A stretch of 41,752 bases of DNA, taken from NCBI RefSeq assembly GCF_001476815.1, contig NZ_LDSL01000076.1:1-41752 (forward strand). Reading direction: 5' to 3'. The notes under the pieces are model-generated. The model saw only the letters and a program-made list of their open reading frames with translations, searched no databases and was not told the origin of the DNA. Shown in pieces: positions 17,792-27,023 of the stretch. The position numbers and the translations under genes were made by a program. This DNA is from Pseudacidovorax intermedius (GTDB lineage: Bacteria; Pseudomonadota; Gammaproteobacteria; Burkholderiales; Burkholderiaceae_C). Numbering within the stretch: the stretch's first letter is position 1; each line of letters starts with the position of its first letter.

Positions 17792-18670
17792 TCAAAGCTC
17801 GTCGGGCACGTCGATCTCGCCCGCGAAGACGGTGACGGCGGGGCCGGTCATCAGCACCGGGTCGGCCTCGCCGCCAGCCCATTCGATGGTCAGGATGCCG
17901 CCGCGGGTCTCGACGTCCACGCGCCGGTCCAGCCGGCCCAGGCGGATGCCGGCCACGACCGCGGCGCAGGCGCCGGTGCCGCAGGCCAGCGTCTCGCCGG
18001 CGCCGCGCTCGAACACGCGCAGCCGCACGTGGGTGCGGTCCACCACCTGCAGGAAGCCGGCGTTGACGCGCTGCGGAAAGCGCGGATGGTGCTCGATGCG
18101 CGGGCCCTGCTCGGCCACCGGCGCGGTCTCGATGTCGTCCACCAGCTGCACGGCATGCGGATTGCCCATGGACAGCACGGCCACCGGCACGATGGGCCCG
18201 TCGGCCTCGGCGGACAGCGCCAGGTGCCAGGTATGCCAGCCGCCGTCGGGCTGCGGGTCGAGGCCGGCGGTGTCGAAGGGCACGCGGACCGGCTCGAAGA
18301 CCGGCGGGCCCATGTCGACGGTGACGCGGCCGTCGGCCGTCATGCGCGGCGCGATCACGCCCGACAGGGTCTGCACCCGCACCACGTCCTTGTCGGTCAG
18401 GCCGCGTTCGCGCACGAAGCGCATGAAGCAGCGCGCGCCGTTGCCGCACTGCTCCACCTCGCCGCCGTCGGCGTTGTGGATCACGTACTGGAAGTCCACG
18501 CCCGCGGCCGGCGAGGGCCGCACGCTGAGGATCTGGTCGGCGCCGACGCCGAAGTGGCGGTCGGCGAGGAACCGGTACTGGCCGGGCGTCAGCCCGAGGG
18601 GGCCCGCGGTCTCGTCGAGCACGACGAAGTCGTTGCCCGCGCCCTGCATCTTGGTGAAGCGGATTCGCAT
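17792..18670 (-). CDS. dapF: diaminopimelate epimerase
   Basis: DapF interconverts LL- and meso-diaminopimelate for lysine and peptidoglycan synthesis, without a cofactor. The 292-residue protein begins [17 protein letters not shown]. It carries both catalytic cysteines: Cys75 in EQCGNGARC and Cys230 in ACGTGACA, each in its conserved loop. SMGNPHAVQ and [12 protein letters not shown] are further family signatures. It appears to lead the block dapF-DUF484-DUF218-xerC-rlmI. The product supplies the meso-DAP substrate implied by the DNPRSE motif of MurE in this window. Confidence 0.96.
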   Translation of the reverse strand: MRIRFTKMQGAGNDFVVLDETAGPLGLTPGQYRFLADRHFGVGADQILSVRPSPAAGVDFQYVIHNADGGEVEQCGNGARCFMRFVRERGLTDKDVVRVQTLSGVIAPRMTADGRVTVDMGPPVFEPVRVPFDTAGLDPQPDGGWHTWHLALSAEADGPIVPVAVLSMGNPHAVQLVDDIETAPVAEQGPRIEHHPRFPQRVNAGFLQVVDRTHVRLRVFERGAGETLACGTGACAAVVAGIRLGRLDRRVDVETRGGILTIEWAGGEADPVLMTGPAVTVFAGEIDVPDEL

Positions 18671-18752
18671 CCGCGGGATTATCGGCGGCCGGCCGCGGCG
18701 CGCGGGCTGTGCGGCGGCGCGGCCCGCGCGCCGATGGGGCCGCGGCCTCCGA

Positions 18753-19976
18753 TCACTCGCCGGGCAGGCCGGGCAGCAGTTCGCCGCCGCGGGCCACGAT
18801 GCGGCCGGCCGCTGCCACCAGCCGGCGCGGCGGATGGGCGACGACGGCCTCGGCGGGCGTCTGCGCGTCGACCAGCACCAGGTCGGCCCGGTCGCCGGCC
18901 GCCAGGCCATGGTCGGCGAAACCGCAGGCGCGCGCACCCGCGGCGGCGACGCAATCCAGCGCCTGCTCGATCTCGTCGTCGCGGCGCAGGTTGTAGCGCA
19001 GGCCGATCTGCATGGCGCGCGCCAGCATGTCGGGGCGGCCATAGGGCGTCCAGGTGTCGCGGATGCCATCGTTGCCGCCGGCCACCGTGACGCCCGCGGC
19101 GCGGGCGGCCAGCAGCGGCGGCACCGGGCGCGAGGGCGGTGCGCTGGTGACGAGCGCCACGTCCAGCGCGGCCAGCCGGGCCAGCAGGGCCTGCACTTCG
19201 CCGGCCGGCAGCTCGCCCAGGCAGAAGGCATGGCTCACCGCCACGCGGCCCTGCAGGCCGAGGGCGGCGGTGCGGTCCAGGATCAGGCCGAGCGAGAAGG
19301 CGCCCATGGCGCCGGGCTCGTGCAGGTGGATGTCCAGCGGCTTGCCGTGGCGCTCGGCCAGGTCGAAGAGCAGGTCGAGCGCGCGCACGGGATCGCCGTC
19401 GATGGCGCAGGGGTCCAGGCCGCCGAGCACGTCGGCGCCTTCGGCCAGGGCGGCATCCAGCAGCGCCGCCGTGCCGGGCCGACCGAGCAGACCGGACTGC
19501 GGAAAGGCCACCGTCTGGATCTGCAGCCAGGGCGCCAGCGCCTCGGCCGTGCGCTGCACGCCCGCCAGGTGGCGCAGGCCCGCCTGGGTGTCGATGTCCA
19601 CGTGGGTGCGCAGCCGCGTCGTGCCGGCCGCCAGGAAGGCGCGCGCCAGCCGCATCGACTGCACGGCGGCGTCGTGGCCGCTGGTGGCACGGTAGGCCCG
19701 CTCGGTGTCGATGCGGTCGATGAGCCGGCTGCCGACCTCGTTGCGCCACCAGGGCAGGCCCCAGAGCGTCTTGTCGAGGTGGGTGTGCGATTCGACCAGG
19801 CCGGGCAGCAGCAGGGCGCCGCCGCCCTCCTCCACCGGCAGGCCGGGTGGCGCCGGGAGGCCGGGGCCGAGGGCGGCGATGCGCCCGCCGGCCACGTGCA
19901 CGTCCACGGTGCTGCCGTCGGCCAGGCGCACGCCGCGCAGCAGCCAGGCGCCGGCCGACGCGGTGCTCGCCGTCAT
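18753..19976 (-). CDS. amidohydrolase of the cytosine deaminase type, substrate unknown
   Basis: This 407-residue metal-dependent hydrolase belongs to the amidohydrolase superfamily, closest by motif to cytosine deaminase and related triazine or guanidine hydrolases. Metal and active-site motifs are HTHLDK at 64-69, a HLHEPG segment, SHAF, and [14 protein letters not shown], which corresponds to the DDxxDxWxPxG loop of CodA with Asn in place of the first Asp. N- and C-terminal beta strands form the usual composite domain. The ATG at 19976 has AGG about 8 nt upstream. It stands alone, divergent from the NUDIX/MBL gene, so context does not suggest a substrate. A CodA identity is possible but not supported enough for a symbol. 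Confidence 0.85.
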   Translation of the reverse strand: MTASTASAGAWLLRGVRLADGSTVDVHVAGGRIAALGPGLPAPPGLPVEEGGGALLLPGLVESHTHLDKTLWGLPWWRNEVGSRLIDRIDTERAYRATSGHDAAVQSMRLARAFLAAGTTRLRTHVDIDTQAGLRHLAGVQRTAEALAPWLQIQTVAFPQSGLLGRPGTAALLDAALAEGADVLGGLDPCAIDGDPVRALDLLFDLAERHGKPLDIHLHEPGAMGAFSLGLILDRTAALGLQGRVAVSHAFCLGELPAGEVQALLARLAALDVALVTSAPPSRPVPPLLAARAAGVTVAGGNDGIRDTWTPYGRPDMLARAMQIGLRYNLRRDDEIEQALDCVAAAGARACGFADHGLAAGDRADLVLVDAQTPAEAVVAHPPRRLVAAAGRIVARGGELLPGLPGE

Positions 19977-20173
19977 GGCACGCCTGCCGTGCGCCCGAGC
20001 GGGGCACGACCCTGACGACCGAACGGGCAGAGGGCACGAGGAGGCAGGCCGGCGCGTCGGGCGCCGTCGCCCTGGACGACATGGTGAAGGGGCATGGTCG
20101 CGGCCATCATGCCACCGCCCCGGCCGGCGTACCCGGCGCCGGACGGCGACATGCGCGCGCCACCGCCCTTCCC

Positions 20174-20179
20174 GATAAT
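20174..20179 (+). promoter_or_regulatory. -10 element placed for a leaderless transcript
   Basis: GATAAT ends 6 bp before the ATG at 20186, so the expected transcription start coincides with the start codon. No ribosome-binding site is present between them. No good -35 hexamer is visible in the GC-rich upstream DNA. The 209-bp divergent gap (19977-20185) shows nothing else recognisable. Confidence 0.5.
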
Positions 20180-20185
20180 GCGCCG

Positions 20186-21880
20186 ATGCCCCGGCCCTCC
20201 CAGCAACTCCATCCGCACCGAGAACCGGCGCTCACCCGCGAAGCGGCCACCGTGCTGCTGCTGCGCGACACCGAAGCGGGCATGGAGGTGCTGATGACCC
20301 GCCGCTCCCCCACCGCCAGCTTCGCGCCCGGCGCCTACGTCTTTCCCGGCGGCCGCGTGGACGAGGACGATGCGGAGTCCCGGCCCATCGCGCTGCGCCG
20401 CCGCACCCAGTCGCGCGTGCAGCTGACCCATGCCATCGCCGCGGTGCGCGAATGCTTCGAGGAGCTGGGCGTGCTGCTCGCCGAGCATGCCGACGGCCGG
20501 CCTGTCAGCGCCTCCGAGCTCGCGCTGATGGACCGCAGCACGCCGGCGGACGTGCCCTTTGCCCAGCAATGCGCCCAGCGCGGCCTGCGCCTGGCCACCG
20601 ACCGCGTCTTCGCCTTCGCGCACTGGATCACCGACCGCGACCTGCCCAAGCGCTTCGACGTGCTCTTCCTGGTCGCCCGCATGCCGCCCGGCCAGATGCC
20701 GCAGGCCGACGAGACCGAGCAGTTCGAGCCCTGCTGGGTGCGCCCCGCCGATGCGCTGCAGCGCCACGCGGACGGCGGCTTCGACATGATCTTCCCCACC
20801 ATCCGCACGCTTCAGCGCCTGGCCACCTACGCCAACGTGCATGCCGTGCTGGAAGCCTGCGCCAGCGAGCGGCCGCTGTGGAGCAGCTGCCCGCGCGGCG
20901 GCCTGCTCAAGGGCGCAGAGGCCCGCTTCATGGAGCACGAGCCGCCCTACGGCGAGCTGGCGCTGGTCTGCCCCGACGGCCAGATCGCCCATCCGCTGGA
21001 CTGGCAGCACGAGGCGCCGGTGCCGCTGCTGCGCAACGTGCAGCGCCTCACCGCGCCCAACGCCAGTGTGATGACCGGGCCTGGCACCAACAGCTACATC
21101 GTGGGCGACCGCGCCAGCGGCTACATCGTCATCGACCCGGGCCCGAACGATTTCGACCACGTCGGCCGGCTGTGGCGCGCCACCCAGGGCGACGTGCGGG
21201 CCATCGTCTGCACCCATTCGCATGCCGACCACTCGCCGGGCGCCGTGCCGCTGCAGGCGCTGTGCGAAAGCCGCCCGCCCATCCTCGGCCTGCCCTCGGC
21301 GCCCACGGCGCGGCCCACGGCCCGCTTCACGCCCGACCGCGCGCTGGACGACGGCGAGAGCCTTCGGCTCGAGGGCGGGATGGACGAGGCCGGCCGCCGC
21401 ATCACGCACACGCTGCGCGTCATCCACACGCCGGGCCATGCGGCCAACCACCTGTGCCTGGTGCTGGAGGAGGATGGCCTGCTCTTCTCGGGCGACCACA
21501 TCCTCAACGGCAGCACCACCGTCATCGACCCGCCGGACGGCAACATGAGCGACTACCTGGAGTCGCTGGACCGGCTGGACGAGGCCTGCGCCGCCTTCGA
21601 CGTCGAATCGATCCTGCCCGCGCACGGCTACGTGCTCGGCTTCGCCCGCACCGCCATCGCGCGGCTCAAGGCCCACCGGCTGCAGCGCGAGGCGCGCATC
21701 GCCGCCGCCATGCGCAAGAAGCCCGGCGGCACGCCGCAGGACTGGCTGGAGATGGCCTACAGCGACACGCCGCGCCACCTGTGGCCGGTGGCGGCCCGCT
21801 CGCTGGAGGCGCACATCGAGCGCATCCTGATCCGCGCCTCCGAGCCGGCGCCGCAGCCCTCGCGCTTCGACCCCGAATGA
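20186..21880 (+). CDS. NUDIX hydrolase / metallo-beta-lactamase-fold fusion protein
   Basis: This 564-residue fusion has an N-terminal NUDIX domain and a C-terminal metallo-beta-lactamase fold of the LACTB2/glyoxalase II type. The NUDIX part has GAYVFPGGRVDEDD and the box core RECFEELGV, with a longer than usual gap between the two halves. The second part has the zinc motif THSHADH (about 343-349), HTPGHAANH, SGDHIL and a late PAHG. NUDIX domains usually cleave nucleoside diphosphate derivatives; fusions of this architecture are widespread in Burkholderiales without an assigned substrate. The ATG at 20186 follows a -10-like GATAAT. The gene overlaps the S4/pseudouridine-synthase-like gene by 4 nt, suggesting coexpression. 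Confidence 0.9.
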   Translation: MPRPSQQLHPHREPALTREAATVLLLRDTEAGMEVLMTRRSPTASFAPGAYVFPGGRVDEDDAESRPIALRRRTQSRVQLTHAIAAVRECFEELGVLLAEHADGRPVSASELALMDRSTPADVPFAQQCAQRGLRLATDRVFAFAHWITDRDLPKRFDVLFLVARMPPGQMPQADETEQFEPCWVRPADALQRHADGGFDMIFPTIRTLQRLATYANVHAVLEACASERPLWSSCPRGGLLKGAEARFMEHEPPYGELALVCPDGQIAHPLDWQHEAPVPLLRNVQRLTAPNASVMTGPGTNSYIVGDRASGYIVIDPGPNDFDHVGRLWRATQGDVRAIVCTHSHADHSPGAVPLQALCESRPPILGLPSAPTARPTARFTPDRALDDGESLRLEGGMDEAGRRITHTLRVIHTPGHAANHLCLVLEEDGLLFSGDHILNGSTTVIDPPDGNMSDYLESLDRLDEACAAFDVESILPAHGYVLGFARTAIARLKAHRLQREARIAAAMRKKPGGTPQDWLEMAYSDTPRHLWPVAARSLEAHIERILIRASEPAPQPSRFDPE

Positions 21881-22707
21881 GCGGCGATCCGAAGCACCCG
21901 CCTCGCATGGACGACGACGCGAAGCGCCCGACGCGCGTGCGCGCGGCCCGGCCCGAGGGCGCGCCGCCCTGGAACCCGCGGCGCCTGGGCGCGGCGCCCG
22001 CCGCGCCGGCCCCTGCGCCTGCACCGGACGACGAGGGCGAGCGCCTCGCCAAGCGCGTGGCCGCCCTGCGCGGCTGCTCGCGCCGCGATGCCGAAATGCT
22101 GATCGCCCAGGGCGCCGTGCGCGTGGACGGCCAGCCCGCCGTCGCGCCGCAGCAGCGCGTGGGCCCGCAGCAGCATGTGGAGGTGGACGACGTCCAGCCC
22201 CGCGCGCTGCCGCCCGCCACCCTGCTCTGGCACAAGCCGCCGGGCATTGCCGCCGATGCGCAGGCCTGGGCCGTCGACCAGCGCGTCTACGTGCATCCGC
22301 AGGCGCCCACCGCGCCCGGCCTGTTCATGCAGCAGCACTGCGCCGCCGGCCTGGGGGACGCGGCGAGCGGCCTGGTCGTGCACACGCAGGTGCGCGGCGT
22401 GTGGCGCCGGCTGGTGGACGAGGCGACGCTGGTGGAGCATGAATTCCTGGCCGAGGTGCAGGGCGAGCCGCAGCCCGCCCAGCTGGCCGCACTGCGCCCG
22501 GCCGCCGCGAGCCTGGCGCGCCAGGGCGGCGGCACCACCGGCCTGCGGCTGGTGATCGCCGGCACTGAGGCCCACCGCATCGCCGAACTCTGCGACCGCG
22601 CCGGCCTGCGGCTGGTGGGCCTGCGCCGGCTGCGCATCGGGCGCGTGCCGCTGGCGGGGCTGGCGCCGGGCCAATGGCGGCTGCTGCGGGCGAACGAGCG
22701 TTTCTGA
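21877..22707 (+). CDS. S4-domain pseudouridine-synthase-like protein, catalytic Asp apparently lost
   Basis: The 276-residue protein is built like RsuA/RluB-type synthases. It has a disordered Pro/Ala/Arg-rich start (1-50), an S4 RNA-binding domain (54-100: RLAKRVAALRGCSRRDAEMLI), the HKPPG motif at 119-123, and a C-terminal LRRLRIGRVPLAGL segment. The usual active-site motif GRLDxDTTGL is replaced by GLGDAASGL at 158-166. Aligning on the final GL puts Gly160 at the place of the catalytic Asp, with an Asp one residue later. The KTYLV-type Tyr also appears as Phe190. Pseudouridylation is therefore doubtful, and an RNA-binding role is likelier. It overlaps the NUDIX/MBL gene by ATGA. Confidence 0.85.
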   Translation: MSGDPKHPPRMDDDAKRPTRVRAARPEGAPPWNPRRLGAAPAAPAPAPAPDDEGERLAKRVAALRGCSRRDAEMLIAQGAVRVDGQPAVAPQQRVGPQQHVEVDDVQPRALPPATLLWHKPPGIAADAQAWAVDQRVYVHPQAPTAPGLFMQQHCAAGLGDAASGLVVHTQVRGVWRRLVDEATLVEHEFLAEVQGEPQPAQLAALRPAAASLARQGGGTTGLRLVIAGTEAHRIAELCDRAGLRLVGLRRLRIGRVPLAGLAPGQWRLLRANERF

Positions 22708-22728
22708 CGCCGCGACCCCAGGAACAGA

Positions 22729-22752
22729 AATGCCGGCATCGCTGCCGGCATT
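22729..22752. terminator. hairpin between convergent genes (rnpB terminator side)
   Basis: AATGCCGGCA (22729-22738) and TGCCGGCATT (22743-22752) form a perfect 10-bp stem with a 4-nt loop. It lies 22 bp after the stop of the plus-strand S4-domain gene and about 14 bp beyond the 3' end of the minus-strand RNase P RNA, so it could serve both. On the minus strand it is followed by TCTGTTCC, a weak T-rich tail; on the plus strand no T-run follows. Confidence 0.65.
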
Positions 22753-22765
22753 CCGAGGGTGTAAG

Positions 22766-23086
22766 TTGTGAAGCGCGCCGATACGCCGGATTCTGTGCAC
22801 CGCGGTTGCCCGCGGCGTGACCGCCATCTGTCTTGGCCGCCGGTCACCCGGACGGCTCGATGCTACCTACCCGTGAACTCAGCGGGCCGCCTCGACGTTC
22901 ACCTACTTGGTATTGCTGCGCGCAGAGATTGCCCGTTTCACCCGAACTGAATCGGCTCGTCTCTGTTGCTCTGATCCTCACCTCGCGATGGGGAGCCGTT
23001 AGCTCCTGCGCTGCCCTGTGCAGTCCGGACGTTCCTCCAGTGCCGCCTTTCGGCGATTGCACCAGCGGCGGTCTGGCGTGCTTCAC
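22766..23086 (-). ncRNA. rnpB: RNase P RNA, bacterial class A
   Basis: This is the catalytic RNA of ribonuclease P, which matures tRNA 5' ends. On the minus strand the conserved P4/CR-I sequence GAGGAACGTCCGGACT is complementary to 23022-23037. The 3' partner ACAGAATCCGGCGTATCGG is complementary to 22778-22796, and AGGTGAAACGG-like and CAAGTAGG-like core segments lie between. The terminal helix P1 can be drawn: GAAGC and CGCC near 23084 pair with GGCG and GCTTC near 22770. Length is about 320 nt; the ends are approximate. Translated frames over this region are spurious. It is transcribed divergently from cysK. Confidence 0.95.
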
Positions 23087-23093
23087 GGGCGCG

Positions 23094-23099
23094 ATTATC
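23094..23099 (-). promoter_or_regulatory. -10 element of the rnpB promoter
   Basis: The minus strand reads GATAAT here, 7 bp before the predicted 5' end of RNase P RNA at about 23086, a standard position. The -35 region is GC-rich and no TTGACA-like hexamer is visible. Immediately upstream, CCGACG and CGTCGG (23101-23118, plus strand) form a small hairpin of unknown meaning. Confidence 0.6.
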
Positions 23100-23208
23100 C
23101 CCGACGGGCGCGCGTCGGCCGCCGGCCGACATCGGCCATCGCCGAATCTGGCCACAATGCCCCGTTCCGTTTCTGCCCGCCCGTTCTTCCCAAGGAGATG
23201 ACGACGCC

Positions 23209-24129
23209 ATGAAAGCCAGCAGCATCCTCGACACCATCGGCCGCACGCCGCACGTGCGCATCAACAAGCTCTTCGGCAACGCCACGCAGCAGGTGTGGAT
23301 CAAGTCCGAGCGCGGCAATCCGGGCGGCTCCATCAAGGACCGCATCGCGCTGGCCATGATCGAGGATGCCGAGAAGTCCGGCGCCCTGAAGCCGGGCGCC
23401 ACCATCATCGAGCCCACCTCCGGCAACACCGGCGTCGGCCTGGCCATGGTGGCGGCCGTCAAGGGCTACAAGCTGGTGCTGGTGATGCCCGAGAGCATGT
23501 CCATCGAGCGCCGCCGCCTGATGCTGGCCTATGGCGCCAGCTTCGACCTGACGCCCAGGGAAAAGGGCATGAAGGGCGCCATCGCCCGTGCAGAGGAACT
23601 GGTGGCCAGCACGCCCGGCGCCTGGATGCCGCAGCAGTTCAACAACCCGGCCAACGTCGACGTGCACGTGCGCACCACGGCCGAGGAGATCGCGGCCGAC
23701 TTCCCCGACGGCATCGACGCCATCATCACCGGCGTCGGCACCGGCGGCCACATCACCGGCTGCGCGCAGGTGCTCAAGAAGAAGTGGCCCAAGCTCAAGG
23801 TCTTCGCCGTCGAGCCGGTGGCCTCGCCGGTGCTGTCCGGCGGCAGCCCCGCGCCGCACCCGATCCAGGGCATCGGCGCCGGCTTCGTGCCGCAGATCAT
23901 GAAGACCGAGCTGCTCGACGGCATCGTCCAGGTCGACGCCGAACCGGCCCGCGAGATGGCCCGCCGCTGCGCCCGCGAGGAAGGCATGCTGGTCGGCATC
24001 TCCTCCGGCGCCACGCTGGCGGCCATCGCCCAGAAGCTGCCCGAGCTGCCGGCCGATGCGGTGGTGCTGGGCTTCAACTACGACACGGGCGAGCGCTACC
24101 TGTCGGTGGAGGGCTTCCTTCCCGCCTGA
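23209..24129 (+). CDS. cysK: cysteine synthase A (O-acetylserine sulfhydrylase)
   Basis: CysK makes L-cysteine from O-acetylserine and sulfide with pyridoxal phosphate. The 306-residue protein has the PLP lysine Lys43 in GSIKDRIA, the substrate loop TSGNTG, the phosphate-binding GTGGHITG and ISSGA near the C terminus, all of the fold-type II cysteine synthase family. Length and the [12 protein letters not shown] stretch favour CysK over CysM. The ATG at 23209 follows AAGGAG with a 12-nt gap. An ATG closer to that site (23198) opens only a four-codon frame ending across the cysK start. A CACAAT element at 23153-23158 may be the -10. No CysB site was recognised. Confidence 0.93.
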   Translation: MKASSILDTIGRTPHVRINKLFGNATQQVWIKSERGNPGGSIKDRIALAMIEDAEKSGALKPGATIIEPTSGNTGVGLAMVAAVKGYKLVLVMPESMSIERRRLMLAYGASFDLTPREKGMKGAIARAEELVASTPGAWMPQQFNNPANVDVHVRTTAEEIAADFPDGIDAIITGVGTGGHITGCAQVLKKKWPKLKVFAVEPVASPVLSGGSPAPHPIQGIGAGFVPQIMKTELLDGIVQVDAEPAREMARRCAREEGMLVGISSGATLAAIAQKLPELPADAVVLGFNYDTGERYLSVEGFLPA

Positions 24130-24136
24130 GCGGCGA

Positions 24137-24190
24137 GCCGTCGGTCGGCGCCGTGCCGACGGCCTGTCGGTCGCCCGGAGTGTCCCGGGC
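24137..24190. terminator. two GC hairpins between convergent cysK and a secreted-protein gene
   Basis: GCCGTCGG (24137-24144) pairs with CCGACGGC (24156-24163). Next to it GCCCGG (24173-24178) pairs with CCGGGC (24185-24190). Both lie in the 79-bp gap between the two stops. Neither has a T-tract on either strand, so they may act only as RNA-stabilising or weak terminator structures. Confidence 0.4.
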
Positions 24191-24208
24191 CAGGCATCTG
24201 CTGCCGAA

Positions 24209-25111
24209 CTACCATCGCTTGTCGGCAAATGCCGCCAGGACCTGGGTGCAGTGCGCGACGGCCTGGCTGCGTGCCTCGCGCAACGCCTGCCAGTTCTGCG
24301 CACTCCAGGCGGTCCAGGTCAGCGGCTCCGACTCGTAGGCACACAGCATCGGCGGGCGCAGAAAGCCGGCCCGCCCCATCTCTGCCGCAAATCGCAGCCG
24401 GTACAGCCCGTCGTCGGTCGACAGGTTCTCGTACACGAGCTGCCAGGCGCGCGGATGCAGCGGCGTGTCCAGCGTGGTGGGCACCTCGCCCGCGGCCTGG
24501 ATCTCCTCGGGCGTCGAGCCGTCGGTCCGGGCTTCGGCCTGCGCCTGAGCGGCGCGCTCGGTGTAGACGCGGGTGGCGATGACGCTGAGCGCGTCGCGCA
24601 GGTCGTCCATGCCCGGATTGACGGCGACCGGATCGTTGGCAAGTTCCGGAATCTCGTCGCCCAGCAGGTCGGTCTTGGAAAAGCCGGCGCCCGCGGCACC
24701 CACGCCCAGCGCCAGCAGCGCCACGTTCAGGGCCACCTGGCCCGCGACGTTGTTCATGGTGTTCTGGCGGCGCACCACATGCAGGCGCTCGATGCCCTGC
24801 TTCTGGCCGTCGCGGGCAAACACCACGCGCGTGACGATGCGCGGCGCGGCGGCGGCCGATGGCGTCGACGGCGCTGCGGCGGCCGGCACCGCCGCCGACG
24901 GGGCGGCGGCACCTGTGTCGACCGGCATCGCGGCTGAGCCGCCGACGGGTGGCGTTGTGGGTGGCGGCGGTGGCGGCGCCACGGCGCTGACGGGGTCTGC
25001 GACCGGTGCCAGCTGAGCGTGGCCGGGCAAGGCGCCTGACGACAGCGCCACGGCCACGGCGCAAGCCATGGCCCGGCACCGCCGGGGCGGGCGGATGGGT
25101 GAGTGCGGCAT
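24209..25111 (-). CDS. hypothetical secreted protein
   Basis: I do not recognise this 300-residue protein. Residues 1-33 look like a signal peptide: Arg-rich start, hydrophobic ACAVAVALSSGALPG, and likely cleavage after GHA. A low-complexity Pro/Ala linker (about 34-90) follows. The mature domain starts near residue 90 with RIVTRVVFARDGQKQG. It has one hydrophobic Ala/Gly-rich stretch (about 122-142, VALNVALLALGVGAAGAG) and two cysteines near the C terminus (MLCAYE and AHCTQV) that could form a disulfide in the periplasm. The ATG at 25111 has GGAGG about 12 nt upstream. A CACAAT element on the minus strand about 40 bp upstream may be the -10. Confidence 0.75.
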   Translation of the reverse strand: MPHSPIRPPRRCRAMACAVAVALSSGALPGHAQLAPVADPVSAVAPPPPPPTTPPVGGSAAMPVDTGAAAPSAAVPAAAAPSTPSAAAAPRIVTRVVFARDGQKQGIERLHVVRRQNTMNNVAGQVALNVALLALGVGAAGAGFSKTDLLGDEIPELANDPVAVNPGMDDLRDALSVIATRVYTERAAQAQAEARTDGSTPEEIQAAGEVPTTLDTPLHPRAWQLVYENLSTDDGLYRLRFAAEMGRAGFLRPPMLCAYESEPLTWTAWSAQNWQALREARSQAVAHCTQVLAAFADKRW

Positions 25112-25319
25112 CTTCTTGTGTTTCCTCCCCGCGATGCGGGCGGCGGGATTGTGCGCACCGGAGCCCGCCTTTCCACGCGGCAGGCGCGCAATGCGTCACG
25201 CAAGTGCCGGAAAAATTTGCGGCGGCGCGGTCTGCCCGACGCCCCGCCGGCCCAGCCGCAATCGGCGACAATCGCGCCCTTCCTCTCCGCCCTGCCCGAT
25301 CACCACGGGCCCCGCGCCG

Positions 25320-27023
25320 ATGATCCGCCTTTCCGAACTCAAGCTTCCCCTCGACCCCGCGCCCGAGGCGCTGCCGGCCCTGATCGCCGCCACGCTGGGT
25401 GTCGCGCCCGCCGACATCGCCGCGCACACGGTGCACAAGCGCAGCTTCGATGCGCGCAAGGCCGAACTGCTCACCGTCTACATCGTGGACGTGGCAATGG
25501 CCGATCCGGCCACCGAGGCCGCGCTGCTGCAGCGCCACGCCAGGAATCCCCACATCCAGGCCGCGCCCGACATGCGCTACGTGGCGCCGGTGCGCGCGCC
25601 CGAGGGCGGGCTGCGGCCCGTCGTCGTGGGCTTCGGGCCCTGCGGCATCTTCGCGGCGCTGCTGCTGGCGCAGATGGGCTTCCGGCCCATCGTGCTGGAG
25701 CGCGGCAAGGCGGTGCGCGAGCGCACGCAGGACACCTGGGACCTGTGGCGGCGCAAGAACCTGCATCCCGAGTCGAACGTGCAGTTCGGGGAGGGCGGTG
25801 CGGGCACCTTCTCCGACGGCAAGCTCTACAGCCAGATCAAGGACCCGCGCCACCTCGGCCGCAAGGTGCTGAACGAGTTCGTGAAGGCCGGCGCGCCCGA
25901 GGACATCCTGTGGGAGGCGCATCCGCACATCGGCACCTTCCGGCTGGTGAAGATGGTCGAGACCATGCGCGCCGAGATCGTCGCGCTGGGTGGCGAGATC
26001 CGCTTCCAGCACCGCGTGACGGACCTGCTCGTCGAGGATGGCCGGGTGCGCGGCGTCACCGCCGTCGACCAGGCCAGCGGCCAGGTGCACGCGCTGCGTG
26101 CGGACCATGTGGTGATCGCCCTGGGCCACAGCGCGCGCGACACCTTCGGCATGCTGCACACCCGCGGTGCGCCCATCGAGGCCAAGCCCTTTTCCATCGG
26201 CTTCCGTGCCGAGCACCCGCAGGGCCTGATCGACCGCGCCCGATGGGGCCGGCATGCGGGCCATCCGGCGCTGGGCGCGGCCGAATACCGGCTGGTGCAC
26301 CATGCCAACAACGGCCGCGCCGTCTACAGCTTCTGCATGTGCCCCGGCGGCACGGTGGTCGCGGCCACGAGCGAACCCGGCCGCGTGGTGACCAACGGCA
26401 TGAGCCAGTACTCGCGCGCCGAACGCAATGCCAACTCGGGCATCGTGGTGGGCATCGAGCCGCGCGACTACCCGACCGATTACCAGCACCTGCCCGTCTC
26501 GGCCGAGCTGCAGGAGGCCGCGCGCGGCAAGCCGCATCCGCTGGCGGGCATCGAACTGCAGCGCCGGCTGGAGTCGCAGGCCTTCGTGCTCGGCGGCAGC
26601 GACTACTGCGCGCCGGCCCAGCTGCTGGGCGACTTCGTGGCCGGCCGACCGTCCACCGCGCTCGGCGAGGTGGTGCCCAGCTACAAGCCCGGCGTGCTGC
26701 CCGGCGACCTGCATGCCGCCCTGCCCGGCTATGCCATCGAGGCCATGCGCGAGGCCTTCCCGGCCTTTGCCCGCAAGCTGCCCGGCTACGACCTGCACGA
26801 CGCCGTGCTGACCGGCGTGGAGACGCGCACCTCGTCCCCCATCCGCATCGCCCGTGACGGCGAGACGCTGCAATGCCCCGGCCTGGCCGGCCTGTACCCG
26901 GCCGGCGAAGGCGCGGGCTATGCGGGCGGCATCCTGTCGGCCGGCGTGGACGGCATCAAGGTGGCCGAGGCCGTGGCGCGGGCCATCGCGGCCGAGGCCG
27001 AGGCGCAGCGGGTGCCGGCATGA
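25320..27023 (+). CDS. FAD-dependent oxidoreductase (COG2509-type)
   Basis: This 567-residue flavoprotein belongs to an uncharacterised FAD-dependent dehydrogenase family (COG2509). Residues 1-95 form a family-specific N-terminal domain with HKRSFDARK. Around residue 101 comes the dinucleotide-binding motif VVGFGPCGIFAALLLAQMG, ending in Glu-Arg (LERG). Conserved segments FGEGGAGTFSDGKLY, ALGHSARDTF, FCMCPGG and a C-terminal GEGAGYAGGI support FAD binding. The ATG at 25320 gives the family's usual N terminus; a GACAAT element at 25267-25272 may be the -10. Its stop overlaps the next gene's ATG by 4 nt. The substrate is unknown. Confidence 0.9.
   Translation: MIRLSELKLPLDPAPEALPALIAATLGVAPADIAAHTVHKRSFDARKAELLTVYIVDVAMADPATEAALLQRHARNPHIQAAPDMRYVAPVRAPEGGLRPVVVGFGPCGIFAALLLAQMGFRPIVLERGKAVRERTQDTWDLWRRKNLHPESNVQFGEGGAGTFSDGKLYSQIKDPRHLGRKVLNEFVKAGAPEDILWEAHPHIGTFRLVKMVETMRAEIVALGGEIRFQHRVTDLLVEDGRVRGVTAVDQASGQVHALRADHVVIALGHSARDTFGMLHTRGAPIEAKPFSIGFRAEHPQGLIDRARWGRHAGHPALGAAEYRLVHHANNGRAVYSFCMCPGGTVVAATSEPGRVVTNGMSQYSRAERNANSGIVVGIEPRDYPTDYQHLPVSAELQEAARGKPHPLAGIELQRRLESQAFVLGGSDYCAPAQLLGDFVAGRPSTALGEVVPSYKPGVLPGDLHAALPGYAIEAMREAFPAFARKLPGYDLHDAVLTGVETRTSSPIRIARDGETLQCPGLAGLYPAGEGAGYAGGILSAGVDGIKVAEAVARAIAAEAEAQRVPA

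Noticed and set aside
23198-23212. Four-codon frame (Met-Thr-Thr-Pro-stop) overlapping the cysK start
   Set aside because: A leader peptide with no cysteine or regulatory structure is unlikely; the ATG falls by chance right after the AAGGAG site.
22768-23462. Several short frames over 22768-23462 on both strands
   Set aside because: This span is RNase P RNA and the cysK start; the translations have no coding character.
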